A stretch of DNA of 64,000 bases from Planctomycetota bacterium (GCA_021819825.1 JAKAEZ010000006.1:37332-101331), one strand, 5' to 3'; shown: positions 26,592-36,117, numbered from the stretch's first letter. Notes: generated by a model from the sequence alone, not told the origin. A program made the numbers and translations.

Positions 26592-29438
26592 TTAATCTCC
26601 ATGCGCCGGTCCGTCCCCGGCATCGCTTGCAATGTAATGAGTCAGAGGCTGATCCTGCGCTTTGGCCAAGCGTCGCAGGTACGCCATCACATGCCGGTAC
26701 GATGCCTTGCCTTTTACCGCGATCCATTCCTGCCGCATCTGTTCGGGGCCGGGAACTTTCATCAGTTCTGTGGGCGTAAACATTGGACGGCTGATTTGGG
26801 CGGCCGCTGCGCCGTGTACTTTTAGCCAATGGGGCGAAAGCCAATGACCCGTTTTGCCGGCCTTACGCCGCAGTTGTTCGCCCTGCCACATTTTTCCGGG
26901 ATTATAACCCACCGGTACGCGAATCGGTTGCACATCATACGGAGCAAAATTCGGATGGCGTGTCCAGATCCCGGAAAGCACCTGGGCGTTGGCGTCCCAC
27001 TGGGACATAGGGGGTACACCCGTAATGGCTTCAATGGTGCGCATCAGATTAACTTGGGAATAGCGATGCGTGATCAGCATTCCCGGCTTCATCCATGGGC
27101 TGACGATCACCGCGAAAGAACGGTGGGCGTCAATATGATCGGCTCCGGATTGCGCATCATCTTCGGTGATAAATATGGCCATGTGCTTCCATTGCGGGGT
27201 GCGGGTTAATTCCGCCACAATTTGCCCGGTCGCCAGATCATTGTTAGCCACGTAATACTGTGGCGTGTAATACCCGGGTGATCGGCCGGCGGTATGATCA
27301 TCCGGAAGCCATATATACATGAAGTGCGGCAGATTGTTTTTATGGGCGGCTATGAATTCATGCACCACGTTCGCCCGATCCGTATCGAGAATAAAGCGAT
27401 TCCACGCCGGGAAATTTTTGCCCAGATGTTTGGCCATTTCCGGGCTGATTTGTCCGGCCTGGCTGCGGGATACAAATTCACCGAAATCCATAAATGAAAC
27501 ATGGTTGGTCAGCAGATCATTAAAAATAAACATGCCGCCGGGATAGGAAATCCACGGATTAGACCAATGCTTAAGCGAGCTTAAATTGATGTAATCGGAA
27601 TAGGGATCATCTCCGCCGCTAAAGCCGGTGCCGCTCTGGTACGCCTGGCCCTCAAGATTTTGCGACCAGCCTGGATTGGGAACGATTCCCCGGTTGGAAT
27701 AATACATGGGCCACGTCCGCTGCACATAATCCGAATCCTCCGCGGCGGTCGTCCATTGATGCCCCTGGGCGGTTACTTCGCCATCCATATAGAAATTTAC
27801 GCACAATCCAAACCGGTCGGCCATGGCGTAAAGATTTGGCAATTCTGTGCGGTTGTAAAGGTCCAAGTGTGGATCGGCCCAGCGGCCCGCGCGGTGGTAG
27901 GCACCAAATTCTTCATCAAAGGTCTTGTTTTCCCGAAGGATAAAGACTACATAGTGGATATGGTGGTTAATAAACCGGGTGGCGATTTTATTTTGCGCTG
28001 CCAACTTCGCGCGCTGCATCCGGGAAAAGCCATTATTGGCTAAAGCGGCGTGAGTCCATGCTGCAAGATGGGTGGGCAAATCAGTGAGGGCAATACGCTG
28101 GACCGTGCCGGGCATGGAATTGCCGATCCATTGATAATGCGGATTCGGTGCTGATCCCAGGCCTTTGGCGGAAACCACATACAATGCGTGCTGATAAATA
28201 CATAAGTTGGTTGGATACCATCCGGTGGGAATTAAGCCCTCCAGCTTACCTGTGGCGGCATTAAATACCGCGACATCATCGTTGCCCGCATTCCCAGCGA
28301 AGACTTTGCCGTCCGCCACCGCCAGCGCGTCGGGAAATGATCCCGGCGGGGCATCATGGTATGAGCGGTCGATAGCCATGCCGATAATGGCCAAACGCGC
28401 GGCATTAATTTCGGTAAGAATATCCGCGTTGGCGCAGGCCACCCAGACGGTTGCGGAATTGCCCACCGCCGCCAGAGCGGTGGGATGTACTCCGGGCAGT
28501 TGATTATTTGGACCGGTTGGGCCGCCGATGCGGATAAAGCCCAGCGATTGCATGGTTTGGGCATTGAGCACCATGACGCCGTTATCTCCCCAGTCGCTGA
28601 CCACCAGCCGTCGGCCATGATCGCAGACAACCACTTGAAAAGGCATGGCTCCGGCATTGGCATAAACCGTGTGCCCGGTATGCAGGTTAATGCGGGCCAC
28701 GCTGTTACTTAGCAATCCGATAGTGAATATATGTAGACCGCGCGTTCCCACCGCTACTGAGTCCGGATAAAAATCCCAGGTGGAATGTTTTTGCGATCCG
28801 GTCGATGGAATAATTTCGCCTGATGTGCCGACGGCCTTTTCCCCGGTTGAATCAATATGTTCCCCTTGATACGTATAGGGGTATTGTTTGCTTGAAAACA
28901 TTTGAAATGCCAACGGATATTTGCGAAGCAATTTCAACGTGCCGCCGGCGGTCACCTGCAAGGCCAGCACGTTGTTGGAAACGCCGCCGGCGGCATAAAC
29001 CATGCGATGCGGCCCGGCGGCCAGGCCTTGAAAAAGGCTTTGTCGCGAAACACCTGGGAGTTTTTCGCTGCGCCAGGATCGGCCCTTGAGAAATCCGATC
29101 TGGGACTGCATACCAAGACTTTCCGCATCCATGAGCGTTAACGTATGGCGAAACGCGTCTCCCGCCGCCTCCACCACCACGTGGTTCCCCACACCCACAA
29201 CCCCAATGGCAAAATTCGGCGTCATGGCCATTGTGCCAACCGGGCTGATAATTCGGTCCGTGGCGGTTTTATGGATGACAGGCATAGTGCCTGCCGCAAT
29301 CGCAAACATTCCGGTAACCATCAGCGGGAGCACCGCTGATGCCGTGGCGGCGCATGCGGCGGTAACTGCAGCCATCCGAGAAATATTTATATTTCCCAAA
29401 ATCTCTGATTTATGTCTGATGTATAACCGCGTTTTCAT
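26592..29438 (-). CDS. Exported bifunctional YncE-like propeller / alkaline-phosphatase-family phosphoesterase
   Basis: A 948-residue secreted enzyme. ATG 29438 has GAAAGG upstream and opens a signal peptide with a long n-region (MKTRLYIRHKS, then hydrophobic AAVTAACAATASAVLPL). Residues up to about 480 contain YncE-like propeller repeats (VNVHTGHTV-type turns, for example LLSNSVARINLHTG and VAVFNAATGKLEGL). The C-terminal half is a phosphatase/phospholipase-C-fold domain: FILRENKTFDEEFG, MYIWLPDDHTAG and ITEDDAQSGADHIDAHRS with the metal-binding Asp/His cluster. The domain pairing is known in bacterial proteins annotated as YncE/alkaline phosphatase family; the natural substrate is not known. 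Confidence 0.85.
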   Translation of the reverse strand: MKTRLYIRHKSEILGNINISRMAAVTAACAATASAVLPLMVTGMFAIAAGTMPVIHKTATDRIISPVGTMAMTPNFAIGVVGVGNHVVVEAAGDAFRHTLTLMDAESLGMQSQIGFLKGRSWRSEKLPGVSRQSLFQGLAAGPHRMVYAAGGVSNNVLALQVTAGGTLKLLRKYPLAFQMFSSKQYPYTYQGEHIDSTGEKAVGTSGEIIPSTGSQKHSTWDFYPDSVAVGTRGLHIFTIGLLSNSVARINLHTGHTVYANAGAMPFQVVVCDHGRRLVVSDWGDNGVMVLNAQTMQSLGFIRIGGPTGPNNQLPGVHPTALAAVGNSATVWVACANADILTEINAARLAIIGMAIDRSYHDAPPGSFPDALAVADGKVFAGNAGNDDVAVFNAATGKLEGLIPTGWYPTNLCIYQHALYVVSAKGLGSAPNPHYQWIGNSMPGTVQRIALTDLPTHLAAWTHAALANNGFSRMQRAKLAAQNKIATRFINHHIHYVVFILRENKTFDEEFGAYHRAGRWADPHLDLYNRTELPNLYAMADRFGLCVNFYMDGEVTAQGHQWTTAAEDSDYVQRTWPMYYSNRGIVPNPGWSQNLEGQAYQSGTGFSGGDDPYSDYINLSSLKHWSNPWISYPGGMFIFNDLLTNHVSFMDFGEFVSRSQAGQISPEMAKHLGKNFPAWNRFILDTDRANVVHEFIAAHKNNLPHFMYIWLPDDHTAGRSPGYYTPQYYVANNDLATGQIVAELTRTPQWKHMAIFITEDDAQSGADHIDAHRSFAVIVSPWMKPGMLITHRYSQVNLMRTIEAITGVPPMSQWDANAQVLSGIWTRHPNFAPYDVQPIRVPVGYNPGKMWQGEQLRRKAGKTGHWLSPHWLKVHGAAAAQISRPMFTPTELMKVPGPEQMRQEWIAVKGKASYRHVMAYLRRLAKAQDQPLTHYIASDAGDGPAHGD

Positions 29439-29704
29439 TCCAACGTGCCTTTCAAAAGAGCTTTCCGTCCAAACTGCTCCCGAATCGGTTCGGAAATAAT
29501 AACACAAAACCAACCGCACGGGCGGCCCGGGCGTCCGCGAACGAGAAGGTCGCTATCGACCACGCACCCGCTGCCGGCGCTGATCTTAACTACGCTGATC
29601 CGATGGGCAATGGCACATCGGGCACAATTGGAAAGCCTGGTGATTTCACAAGAGATAAAAAATACGGTATCTTCCATACGAATATCACACAGGAGATGAT
29701 TCTG

Positions 29705-30532
29705 ATGATCCTTCGCCATCAAATCCTGCTTCCACTGATATTTCTGGCTGTGGCATGGGTGCCCGCGGTGGCACCTGCGGCGGTGATCTTGGTGGGCAAT
29801 AAGCATTCGATCAGTGAATACACCGCTGCGGGACAGGTTATTAACCGTGCCCTTATATCGGGGTTGCATCTTACGTTTGGCCTTGCGGTATCCGGACGGG
29901 ATGTATTCGTTGCCAATGAAAACTCCGGAACGATCGGCAAATACAGCCTCTCCGGGCGTGTGATTAAGGCCGCGCTGATTTCGCACCTGGATGGCCCCGC
30001 CGGTATTGCCATCTCAGGAAACGAATTGTTTGTAGCCGACTACCGCGCGGATACTATTGGTGAGTACACCACTTCGGGACGTGTGATCAACGCCGCGCTG
30101 ATTACCGGATTGTACGGCCCTACGGGCATCGCGGTATCGGGCAATGATTTATATATCGTAAATTTCAACTCCGGTGCCGTCGGCGAATACACCACTGCGG
30201 GCCGCGTGGTCCATGCCGTACTAATTTCCCGACTGGCTGGTCCGGATGCCATCGCGGTGTCGGGGAAGGATTTGTTCGTTGTGGCCGGGGGCGCTGGAAC
30301 GGTGGGCAAATACACCATCTGGGGTCAGGCGGTCAACGCCGCCCTGATTTCCGGGCTGCACAACCCCTTCGGCCTGGCCTTGTGGAGAAACAGGATTTTT
30401 GTCACCAATGAACGCACCCACGGCACCATCGGCGAATATACCGCAGCCGGGCGCGTGATCAATGCGGCATTGGCTACGGGACTCAATTATCCCGGCTTCG
30501 TCATTGTGTCCAATCAGCGGCGCGGGAGATGA
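29705..30532 (+). CDS. Secreted beta-propeller of six about 41-residue repeats
   Basis: A 275-residue exported protein. I start it at ATG 29705, nine bases after AGGAG; a signal peptide follows (LLPLIFLAVAWVPAVAPA). Six repeats follow, each with the pattern G-[IL]AVSGxDLFVAN-xxxGTIGEYTTxGRVINAALISGL. This is NHL/YncE-like propeller architecture and may close as a single six-bladed ring. No catalytic residues or C-terminal anchor are visible. It is divergent from the phosphoesterase gene, 266 bp away. Confidence 0.7.
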   Translation: MILRHQILLPLIFLAVAWVPAVAPAAVILVGNKHSISEYTAAGQVINRALISGLHLTFGLAVSGRDVFVANENSGTIGKYSLSGRVIKAALISHLDGPAGIAISGNELFVADYRADTIGEYTTSGRVINAALITGLYGPTGIAVSGNDLYIVNFNSGAVGEYTTAGRVVHAVLISRLAGPDAIAVSGKDLFVVAGGAGTVGKYTIWGQAVNAALISGLHNPFGLALWRNRIFVTNERTHGTIGEYTAAGRVINAALATGLNYPGFVIVSNQRRGR

Positions 30533-30576
30533 AAAAGGGAAATGTTGCTTTGCATAAGTCAGCTTGCGGTCAAGCT

Positions 30577-30686
30577 GTTATTGCATTTCCGCCGACTGCC
30601 GCCGGCGCAAAATGTGCGGGCCAAGCAACAGCATCGCGGTCAAAAGTGCGACAGTGAGGATCAGGCCGTTGCCTGGCTGGGGCGCA
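30577..30686. repeat. 110-bp copy of the 3' end of the GH44 gene
   Basis: It matches 42609-42718 in the same orientation with one mismatch in 110 bases. The matching part encodes, on the minus strand, the C-terminal hydrophobic anchor of the GH44 protein. Confidence 0.92.
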
Positions 30687-30745
30687 CCAGGCCCGTGGCC
30701 CTCGTGCCCATCAAATTTCCGCTGACCCGCCTCGCGGTAAATCAT
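30578..30745 (-). pseudogene. Orphan C-terminal anchor fragment
   Basis: On the minus strand the 110-bp repeat still reads PGNGLILTVALLTAMLLLG, then an RRR cluster and the stop, exactly as in the GH44 protein. In frame upstream there is a short open stretch (MIYREAGQRKFDGHEG...) back to an ATG at 30745, with a stop codon further upstream. The body of whatever exported protein used this anchor is missing. It could instead be a tiny membrane peptide gene, which I think less likely. Confidence 0.55.
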
Positions 30746-30846
30746 GATGCAAATGCGATCTGGTTGTCGGGCATCGCGCGATTATGGTATAAATCGTCTG
30801 GCGAATGAGGTTGATAATTGTTTAGTGGAGGTGCCGGCAGGATACT

Positions 30847-31080
30847 ATGCGTTGTATTGGAGCACTTCTCAATGCGCGAATGGTGCTTGGACTATTTGTG
30901 GCACAGAGTGTTGGCGACTGGATCGCGCATCACGCCCATGCCATCGACACGGTGCCCACGTCGATTGAGACTGATGCCCGGGAGTTTCAACGCTTCATTG
31001 CCAAGCCCTTGTCCTGCGATAGGGAGTTCTGCCAACTCACAACATCTCGATCCCTTGCGTATGTGACGGCGGCACCTTAA
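30847..31080 (+). CDS. Small ORF coupled to ureF, unknown
   Basis: A 77-codon ORF with AGGA five bases before ATG, ending in a TAATG overlap with the ureF start. ureE often precedes ureF, but this product (MRCIGALLNARMVLGLF...) has no UreE features beyond a small HHAH cluster. It may be a leader that couples translation into ureF, or chance. Confidence 0.3.
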   Translation: MRCIGALLNARMVLGLFVAQSVGDWIAHHAHAIDTVPTSIETDAREFQRFIAKPLSCDREFCQLTTSRSLAYVTAAP

Positions 31081-31748
31081 TGAAGTCATCAACGGAATAT
31101 ATTTTCTGGCAGCTTGCTGATACCAGCTTTCCCACCGGTGGTTTCGCCCATTCCTCGGGCTTGGAATCCGGATGGCGGCATGGTCTGGTGCAGCGCGAAA
31201 ATATCCACGACTTTTGCCACGATCTGATTCGGCAAGTTTCCATGCAGACCGGGCCGTTTGTGGATGCAGCCAGCCAAAATCCTTCGCGAATCTGGTCATT
31301 GGACAGTTTGTATCATGTCATGTGTGCCAATCATGTCGCGCGCCGGGCCAGTATTCTTCAGGGCGGCGCGATGCTGCTGGCAGCCCAGCGAGCATTTGGT
31401 CTGGAAGCACTCAAGAGTTTGCAGGAATCGCATTGCACAGGCGAATTTAATGGACATTTCGGCCCTGTATTTGGAGCGGTCTGCGGGCTGGTGCATATTG
31501 AGCCCTTGGCGGCCGTGCGATTGCTGTTGTTTGGTACCGTGCGACAGACGTTGTCGGCAGCAGTGAGACTGGGAATTATGGGTTCGCTGGAAAGTTTGCC
31601 GATGCTCCATGCGATGACGAATCTGATGGATCAGGCCGCCGAATCAGCATTGAATCGGCTGCCGGAACATGCTGCCATGGCCTGTCCGCTGGTAGATATT
31701 TGTCAGAGCAGTCACGACCGTCTCTATTCTCGATTGTTCCAAAGTTAG
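31080..31748 (+). CDS. ureF: Urease accessory protein UreF
   Basis: Part of the UreD-UreF-UreG complex that delivers nickel to urease. It has 222 residues, and the family opening LADTSFPTGGFAHSSGLESG is clear, with helical sequence to the end and the usual SSHDRLYSRLFQS close. It is followed after 21 bp by ureG. Together they lie upstream of the urea transporter rather than next to the structural genes, which are 8 kb downstream. Confidence 0.92.
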   Translation: MKSSTEYIFWQLADTSFPTGGFAHSSGLESGWRHGLVQRENIHDFCHDLIRQVSMQTGPFVDAASQNPSRIWSLDSLYHVMCANHVARRASILQGGAMLLAAQRAFGLEALKSLQESHCTGEFNGHFGPVFGAVCGLVHIEPLAAVRLLLFGTVRQTLSAAVRLGIMGSLESLPMLHAMTNLMDQAAESALNRLPEHAAMACPLVDICQSSHDRLYSRLFQS

Positions 31749-31769
31749 TTCATTGTAGGAGTCGCGTTT

Positions 31770-32495
31770 ATGCACAGAATAAATTCCGATGTGGGTCACA
31801 CCCATGACAAAGCCGATCATCCGGGGTCCTTCCCACAACGGGCAAAGCCGTTGAATCGTGATTTCCAGCAGCGGGCATATACCGTTGGGATTGGCGGCCC
31901 GGTGGGCAGCGGAAAGACGGCTTTGGTGTTGGCGCTGTGCCGACATCTGCGGGAGACCATGAGTCTGGCAGTGGTAACTAACGACATATTTACCCGGGAA
32001 GATGGCGAATTTCTCACGAAGCACGCCGCTCTGCCGGCAGAGCGTATTGCCGCCGTAGAAACAGGAGGGTGTCCTCATTCCGCGATCCGCGAGGATATCT
32101 CCGCCAATTTACTGACGTTAGAGCGTTTGCATCGGCGTTTTTCTCCCGAACTTATGTTTGTTGAGTCCGGGGGAGACAATCTTGCCGCCGACTTCAGTCG
32201 AGAGCTTGCTGACTACACGGTATATGTCATTGATGTGGCCGGCGGCGATAAAATTCCACGAAAAGGGGGGCCGGGGATTACCCAATCCGATTTGCTGGTA
32301 ATAAATAAGACCGATCTTGCTTCCGCCGTCGGAGCCGACCTGGCCATCATGCAACGTGACGCTCAACTCATGCGCCAAGATGGACCGTTTATTTTTGCCC
32401 AAGTTAAACATGATCAGGGCGTGGCTGAAATCGCCCGACACATCCTGCACGCGCTGCACCACGCTCTTGGGCAGCCGCACGATCATGTAGCATGA
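31770..32495 (+). CDS. ureG: Urease accessory GTPase UreG
   Basis: The GTPase that powers nickel insertion into urease. It has 241 residues, longer than the usual 200-210 because of an N-terminal extension with several His ([19 protein letters not shown]). The P-loop GGPVGSGKT lies near residue 42, followed by [13 protein letters not shown], the metal-binding [13 protein letters not shown] (Cys-Pro-His), ESGGDNL and the guanine motif NKTD. With no ureE in the window, the His-bearing extension could help hold nickel. Confidence 0.93.
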   Translation: MHRINSDVGHTHDKADHPGSFPQRAKPLNRDFQQRAYTVGIGGPVGSGKTALVLALCRHLRETMSLAVVTNDIFTREDGEFLTKHAALPAERIAAVETGGCPHSAIREDISANLLTLERLHRRFSPELMFVESGGDNLAADFSRELADYTVYVIDVAGGDKIPRKGGPGITQSDLLVINKTDLASAVGADLAIMQRDAQLMRQDGPFIFAQVKHDQGVAEIARHILHALHHALGQPHDHVA

Positions 32496-32802
32496 CCCTG
32501 CTTGTCGGCTACGCCGGAAAGATAGGGGCGTTCCAGCCATCCCGGGGATAGTCTGTACTTGAATGGTCATCATCAGATCGCTTGAGTACTTGCAATGCCG
32601 ATGTGGCCACAGTCCGGCGGCATGCCGGCTGCAAAAGTTCAAGGTCGCATTGGCGCTTCGGCCAGGGCATTGGTTGTCCGCATAGCAAATGACCAGTCAG
32701 AACATCGCTTGCGCGCTAGGTAGGCAATCACCGGATGTGAAGACCTGCGTATATTACACTTAGTAATGAACTTCGTCGCAATGCGGCTTTTTTCCCAGTG
32801 TA
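32496..32802. other. Spacer upstream of the urea-transport promoter
   Basis: About 300 bases without a gene. A small GCCGGCGGCATGCCGGC-type palindrome is present near 32610-32630. No NtrC enhancer dyad could be identified by eye, although one would be expected within 200 bp of the sigma-54 promoter. Confidence 0.4.
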
Positions 32803-32818
32803 TGGCATGTGGTTTGCA
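32803..32818 (+). promoter_or_regulatory. Sigma-54 (RpoN) promoter of the urt-ure operon
   Basis: TGGCATG-TGGT-TTGCA is an exact match to the -24/-12 consensus TGGCAYG-N4-TTGCW. It implies a transcript start near 32830 and a 135-base leader before urtA. RpoN control fits nitrogen-limited urea uptake. Confidence 0.85.
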
Positions 32819-32963
32819 TCTGTTTACGGTAGTGACTAATCCTGGGGTAACATAACCGGGTTAGATACTTTCCGGGTGTGGGCCGTTTTGGATCGTTTGA
32901 TTCACGCGGTAAGCAAAGATGCCCGGAGGTAGATTTTTTGTCGTTCCTTTTTTAGGAGCTGTC

Positions 32964-34250
32964 ATGTCTGGGTGTCTTTCATCTTCGTTGCAATTTGTTC
33001 GGCGGTGCGGCAGGAAACTGTCGTCGGGTTTTTCCCTTACCGCACTTTTGTTAGCGGGCGTCGCCGGTGCGGGCGCGGCCCACGGAGCCGGGACGGTCAA
33101 GGTTGGCATACTGCATTCGCTTACTGGCACGATGGCTATTTCTGAAACATCTCTGCATGATGTTGAACTTATGGCGATCCATGAAATCAACGCCAAAGGC
33201 GGTGTGCTGGGCAAGCAAATTGATCCGGTGGTTGTAAATCCTGCGTCCAATTGGGATTTATTTGCGCAAGACGCCAACACCCTTATTGAAAAAGACAAAG
33301 TTAAAGTCATTTTCGGATGCTGGACATCCGTGAGTCGAAAGTCCGTGCTGCCGGTAGTTCAGGCAGACCATGGCCTGTTAATTTATCCGGTGCAGTACGA
33401 AGGTGAAGAATACAGCCCCAATATTTTCTATATGGGGGCCGTGCCCAATCAGCAGTTGATTCCTTCGGTAAAATATCTTATGAGCAAATCCGGCGGCAAG
33501 CGGAAGCGATTTTTCCTGCTGGGAAGTGATTATGTATTTCCCCGGACCGCCAACGAGATCATTGAAGGCTATTTATTAAGCCACGGCGTGCCGAAATCGC
33601 GGATTAAAGTAATGTACGTTCCGTTGGGTTACACGGATTTCCAGACGGTTGTGTCCAAAATTAAGGCTTTTGCTCAGGCTGGGCATGCCTGCGTGCTGTC
33701 AACTCTCAATGGCAGCAGCAATGTGCCGTTCTACACCGAATTCGCCAATCAGGGATTAACGGCCGAGTCCTGTCCGATCATGGCGTATTCCATTGCGGAA
33801 GATGAACTGAGATCGATGGATACCACCAAACTTGTAGGCCATTACGCATGTTGGAATTATTTTGAGTCACTGCGCAGCAAGTCCAACAAAAAATTTGTCC
33901 GGGACTTTAAAATGTGGTGTATGTCCAATCATTTACCCGGCGGCATGGCTCGGGTGACCGATGACCCAATTGAGTGCGCGTACACCGGCGTGTATCTCTG
34001 GGCGGCGGCATGTGAGAAAGCCAAATCATTTGCCCCGATGAAAGTGGCTAAAGCTATGATCGGGCTGAAGATGATGACGCCCGGCGGAATGGTGAAAGTC
34101 GCAAAGAATCACAATCTTTACAAGCCCGTGTATGTCGGTAAGATTCTCGCCGATGGACAGTTCCGGATTGTCTGGAAGAGCAAAGGTTGGGTCAAACCGG
34201 TGGCCTTCAGTCCCTACATCAAGGTGGCGATGAAGAATAAAGCCAATTAA
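32964..34250 (+). CDS. urtA: Urea ABC transporter substrate-binding protein UrtA
   Basis: Periplasmic urea-binding protein of about 428 residues. ATG 32964 is six bases after AGGAG and opens a twin-arginine-like basic n-region and a signal peptide ending GAGAAHG; the ORF-track start at 32919 has no such support. The mature protein starts VKVGILHSLTGTMAISE, the UrtA/amide-binding family opening, with SNWDLFAQDANTLIEKDKV and PVQYEGEEYSPN further on. The first gene of the operon after the RpoN promoter. Confidence 0.92.
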   Translation: MSGCLSSSLQFVRRCGRKLSSGFSLTALLLAGVAGAGAAHGAGTVKVGILHSLTGTMAISETSLHDVELMAIHEINAKGGVLGKQIDPVVVNPASNWDLFAQDANTLIEKDKVKVIFGCWTSVSRKSVLPVVQADHGLLIYPVQYEGEEYSPNIFYMGAVPNQQLIPSVKYLMSKSGGKRKRFFLLGSDYVFPRTANEIIEGYLLSHGVPKSRIKVMYVPLGYTDFQTVVSKIKAFAQAGHACVLSTLNGSSNVPFYTEFANQGLTAESCPIMAYSIAEDELRSMDTTKLVGHYACWNYFESLRSKSNKKFVRDFKMWCMSNHLPGGMARVTDDPIECAYTGVYLWAAACEKAKSFAPMKVAKAMIGLKMMTPGGMVKVAKNHNLYKPVYVGKILADGQFRIVWKSKGWVKPVAFSPYIKVAMKNKAN

Positions 34251-34259
34251 GCCTTCATC

Positions 34260-34332
34260 GGCGCGGGTTGCCGCGCCGGATCTCCTTCCAACGCCGAAGG
34301 GGCGGACAGGCTTGGAACTTGTCTCGCCCCTT
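34260..34332 (+). promoter_or_regulatory. Two stem-loops between urtA and urtB
   Basis: GGCGCGG-GTTG-CCGCGCC at 34260-34277 and AAGGGGCG...CGCCCCTT at 34297-34332. Neither has a T-run. They may shield the urtA message so the binding protein is made in excess of the permease, a common arrangement in ABC operons; that role is inferred. Confidence 0.5.
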
Positions 34333-34375
34333 GGCGATCTGGCCTGATGGGCTTAGTACATCGGAGGATGTTACT

Positions 34376-36058
34376 GTGAAAATCGCATCGACACTCCTGA
34401 TCGTATGTGTGGCGATGGTTATTGCCGTGCTGTGTAACAGGGGCCAGGCTTCGGCAATGCCCCAGGTGCCTGCCCGTGTGCCACTATCCCAGGTCTTGAC
34501 CGACCTCGGTTCCGATTCCGACGCGCAAGTTTCAGCGGCGCTAAGGCAAATCGCAGCCAGCGGGAATTATCACCTGATAACCGCGTTGCAGGCCTATCAG
34601 AATGGTCTGCTGGCAATGCATGGCGGACAACTGGTGATGTTCGGTTCTCCGATAATGGATCCGGTCAGGGGAAAGCTTTATCCCTTGCTTAATGCCCTCA
34701 CGAACCGGCAAGTGATAGCTCACGGTAAGCCCGTCCTCGCAGATTCCATCCCTGATAACACGCTGGCGGTGCCAGACTCGGATTCCGATCAGCTTCAGCA
34801 GACAATTAACACTCTTTCAATGTATATTCCGGGGCAATCAGCCCGGCGACAGGCAATTGTTGCCTTGGGTAACGCCGGAAGTCCGGCTTATCTTCCACCT
34901 CTGCAGCAACAATTGACGCAACACCATTCTTCGCGCATTCATCGACTATTGCAGGAAAGTATCGCCCGAATTCTCCTGCGGCACGGAACTCCGGCGCAAA
35001 AAATGCAGGCAGCCGTGTTGCTGGGGCAGATCCATTCCACGCGAGGGCTGGAACTGCTCAAACGCTCCTGGCGAACGCTCCGGAATGCTCCAACGTCCGC
35101 CATGGCCAGGGCCGTGAGAACCTCCATCGACCAGATCAAGGGATATACGAAACTGACCAACCTCCTATTTGACTCCTTTGCGGGACTGTCCCTTGCTAGT
35201 ATCTATGTGCTTATCGCCTTGGGGCTGGCGATTATTTTCGGCCTGATGGGTGTCATCAACATGGCGCAGGGTGAGTTCCTGACCCTTGGTGCTTTTACCA
35301 CTTTTGCTGTAGGCGAAATATTCAAAACTTACCTGCCGCCGTCGGATTATAACTGGTACTTTGTCTGTGCGATTCCGGCTGCGTTTCTGGTATCGGCACT
35401 GGCCGGGGCGATATGCGAATGGACCATCATCCGTCGCTTATATGGTCGTCCGCTGGAAACACTTCTGGCTACTTTTGGATTGAGCTTGATTCTCATCGAA
35501 TTGATTCGAGTGGTCTTTGGGAATAACAATGCCATGATCGCGCCATCGTGGCTTTCCGGCGGACTCTGGATAATGCCGGGATTGGTTTTTCCAAAAAACC
35601 GCCTTTTTATCATCGTATTTTGCGCCGGATGTATTATCGCGGTCTATGCCCTGATCAGGAAAACCAAGCTGGGGCTTCTGCTGCGCGCCACGACGCAGGA
35701 TCGTGAAATGGCGGCGGCTCTGGGTGTGCATACGCGCATGGTGGACATGCTGACGTTTTCCCTTGGTACCGGGTTGGCGGGACTGGCGGGATGCGCTGTG
35801 CCCCTGTTTTCAACCTTGGATCCTCGCATGGGACAATCCTACATTGTGGAGAGTTTTCTGGTGGTCGTAACGGGAGGCGTGGGCAATCTTGCCGGGGTTA
35901 TTTGTGCGGGGGCCGGGCTGGGTTTCCTGGAAAAATTTATTGAGCCATGGGTGCAGCCGGTTTACGGCAAGGTGTTTGTTTTGATTATTGTTATTGCTTT
36001 TCTGCAATGGAAGCCGTCGGGGTTATTTGCAGCCAAGGGCCGGTCGATGGACCATTAG
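34376..36058 (+). CDS. urtB: Urea ABC transporter permease UrtB
   Basis: One of two permeases of the urea importer. It has 560 residues from GTG 34376, which has GGAGG eight bases upstream; the longer track ORF starts in the hairpin region. The first 270 residues carry a signal/TM segment and an extracytoplasmic alpha-helical repeat region (HEAT-like: RRQAIVALGNAGSPAYLPPL), a known extension of UrtB. The LivH-type membrane part follows: LGLAIIFGLMGVINMAQGEFLTLGAF and FGLSLILIELIR. Confidence 0.9.
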   Translation: MKIASTLLIVCVAMVIAVLCNRGQASAMPQVPARVPLSQVLTDLGSDSDAQVSAALRQIAASGNYHLITALQAYQNGLLAMHGGQLVMFGSPIMDPVRGKLYPLLNALTNRQVIAHGKPVLADSIPDNTLAVPDSDSDQLQQTINTLSMYIPGQSARRQAIVALGNAGSPAYLPPLQQQLTQHHSSRIHRLLQESIARILLRHGTPAQKMQAAVLLGQIHSTRGLELLKRSWRTLRNAPTSAMARAVRTSIDQIKGYTKLTNLLFDSFAGLSLASIYVLIALGLAIIFGLMGVINMAQGEFLTLGAFTTFAVGEIFKTYLPPSDYNWYFVCAIPAAFLVSALAGAICEWTIIRRLYGRPLETLLATFGLSLILIELIRVVFGNNNAMIAPSWLSGGLWIMPGLVFPKNRLFIIVFCAGCIIAVYALIRKTKLGLLLRATTQDREMAAALGVHTRMVDMLTFSLGTGLAGLAGCAVPLFSTLDPRMGQSYIVESFLVVVTGGVGNLAGVICAGAGLGFLEKFIEPWVQPVYGKVFVLIIVIAFLQWKPSGLFAAKGRSMDH

Positions 36059-36117
36059 CCGACATGCATCCCGCGCTTTCCCTGCACTGAATCTCCGATA
36101 GGAAGAGACGGTAATTT

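Noticed and set aside
30847-31080. A ureE gene before ureF
   Set aside because: The ORF is half the usual length and lacks UreE domain sequence; only a short HHAH is similar to the His tail.
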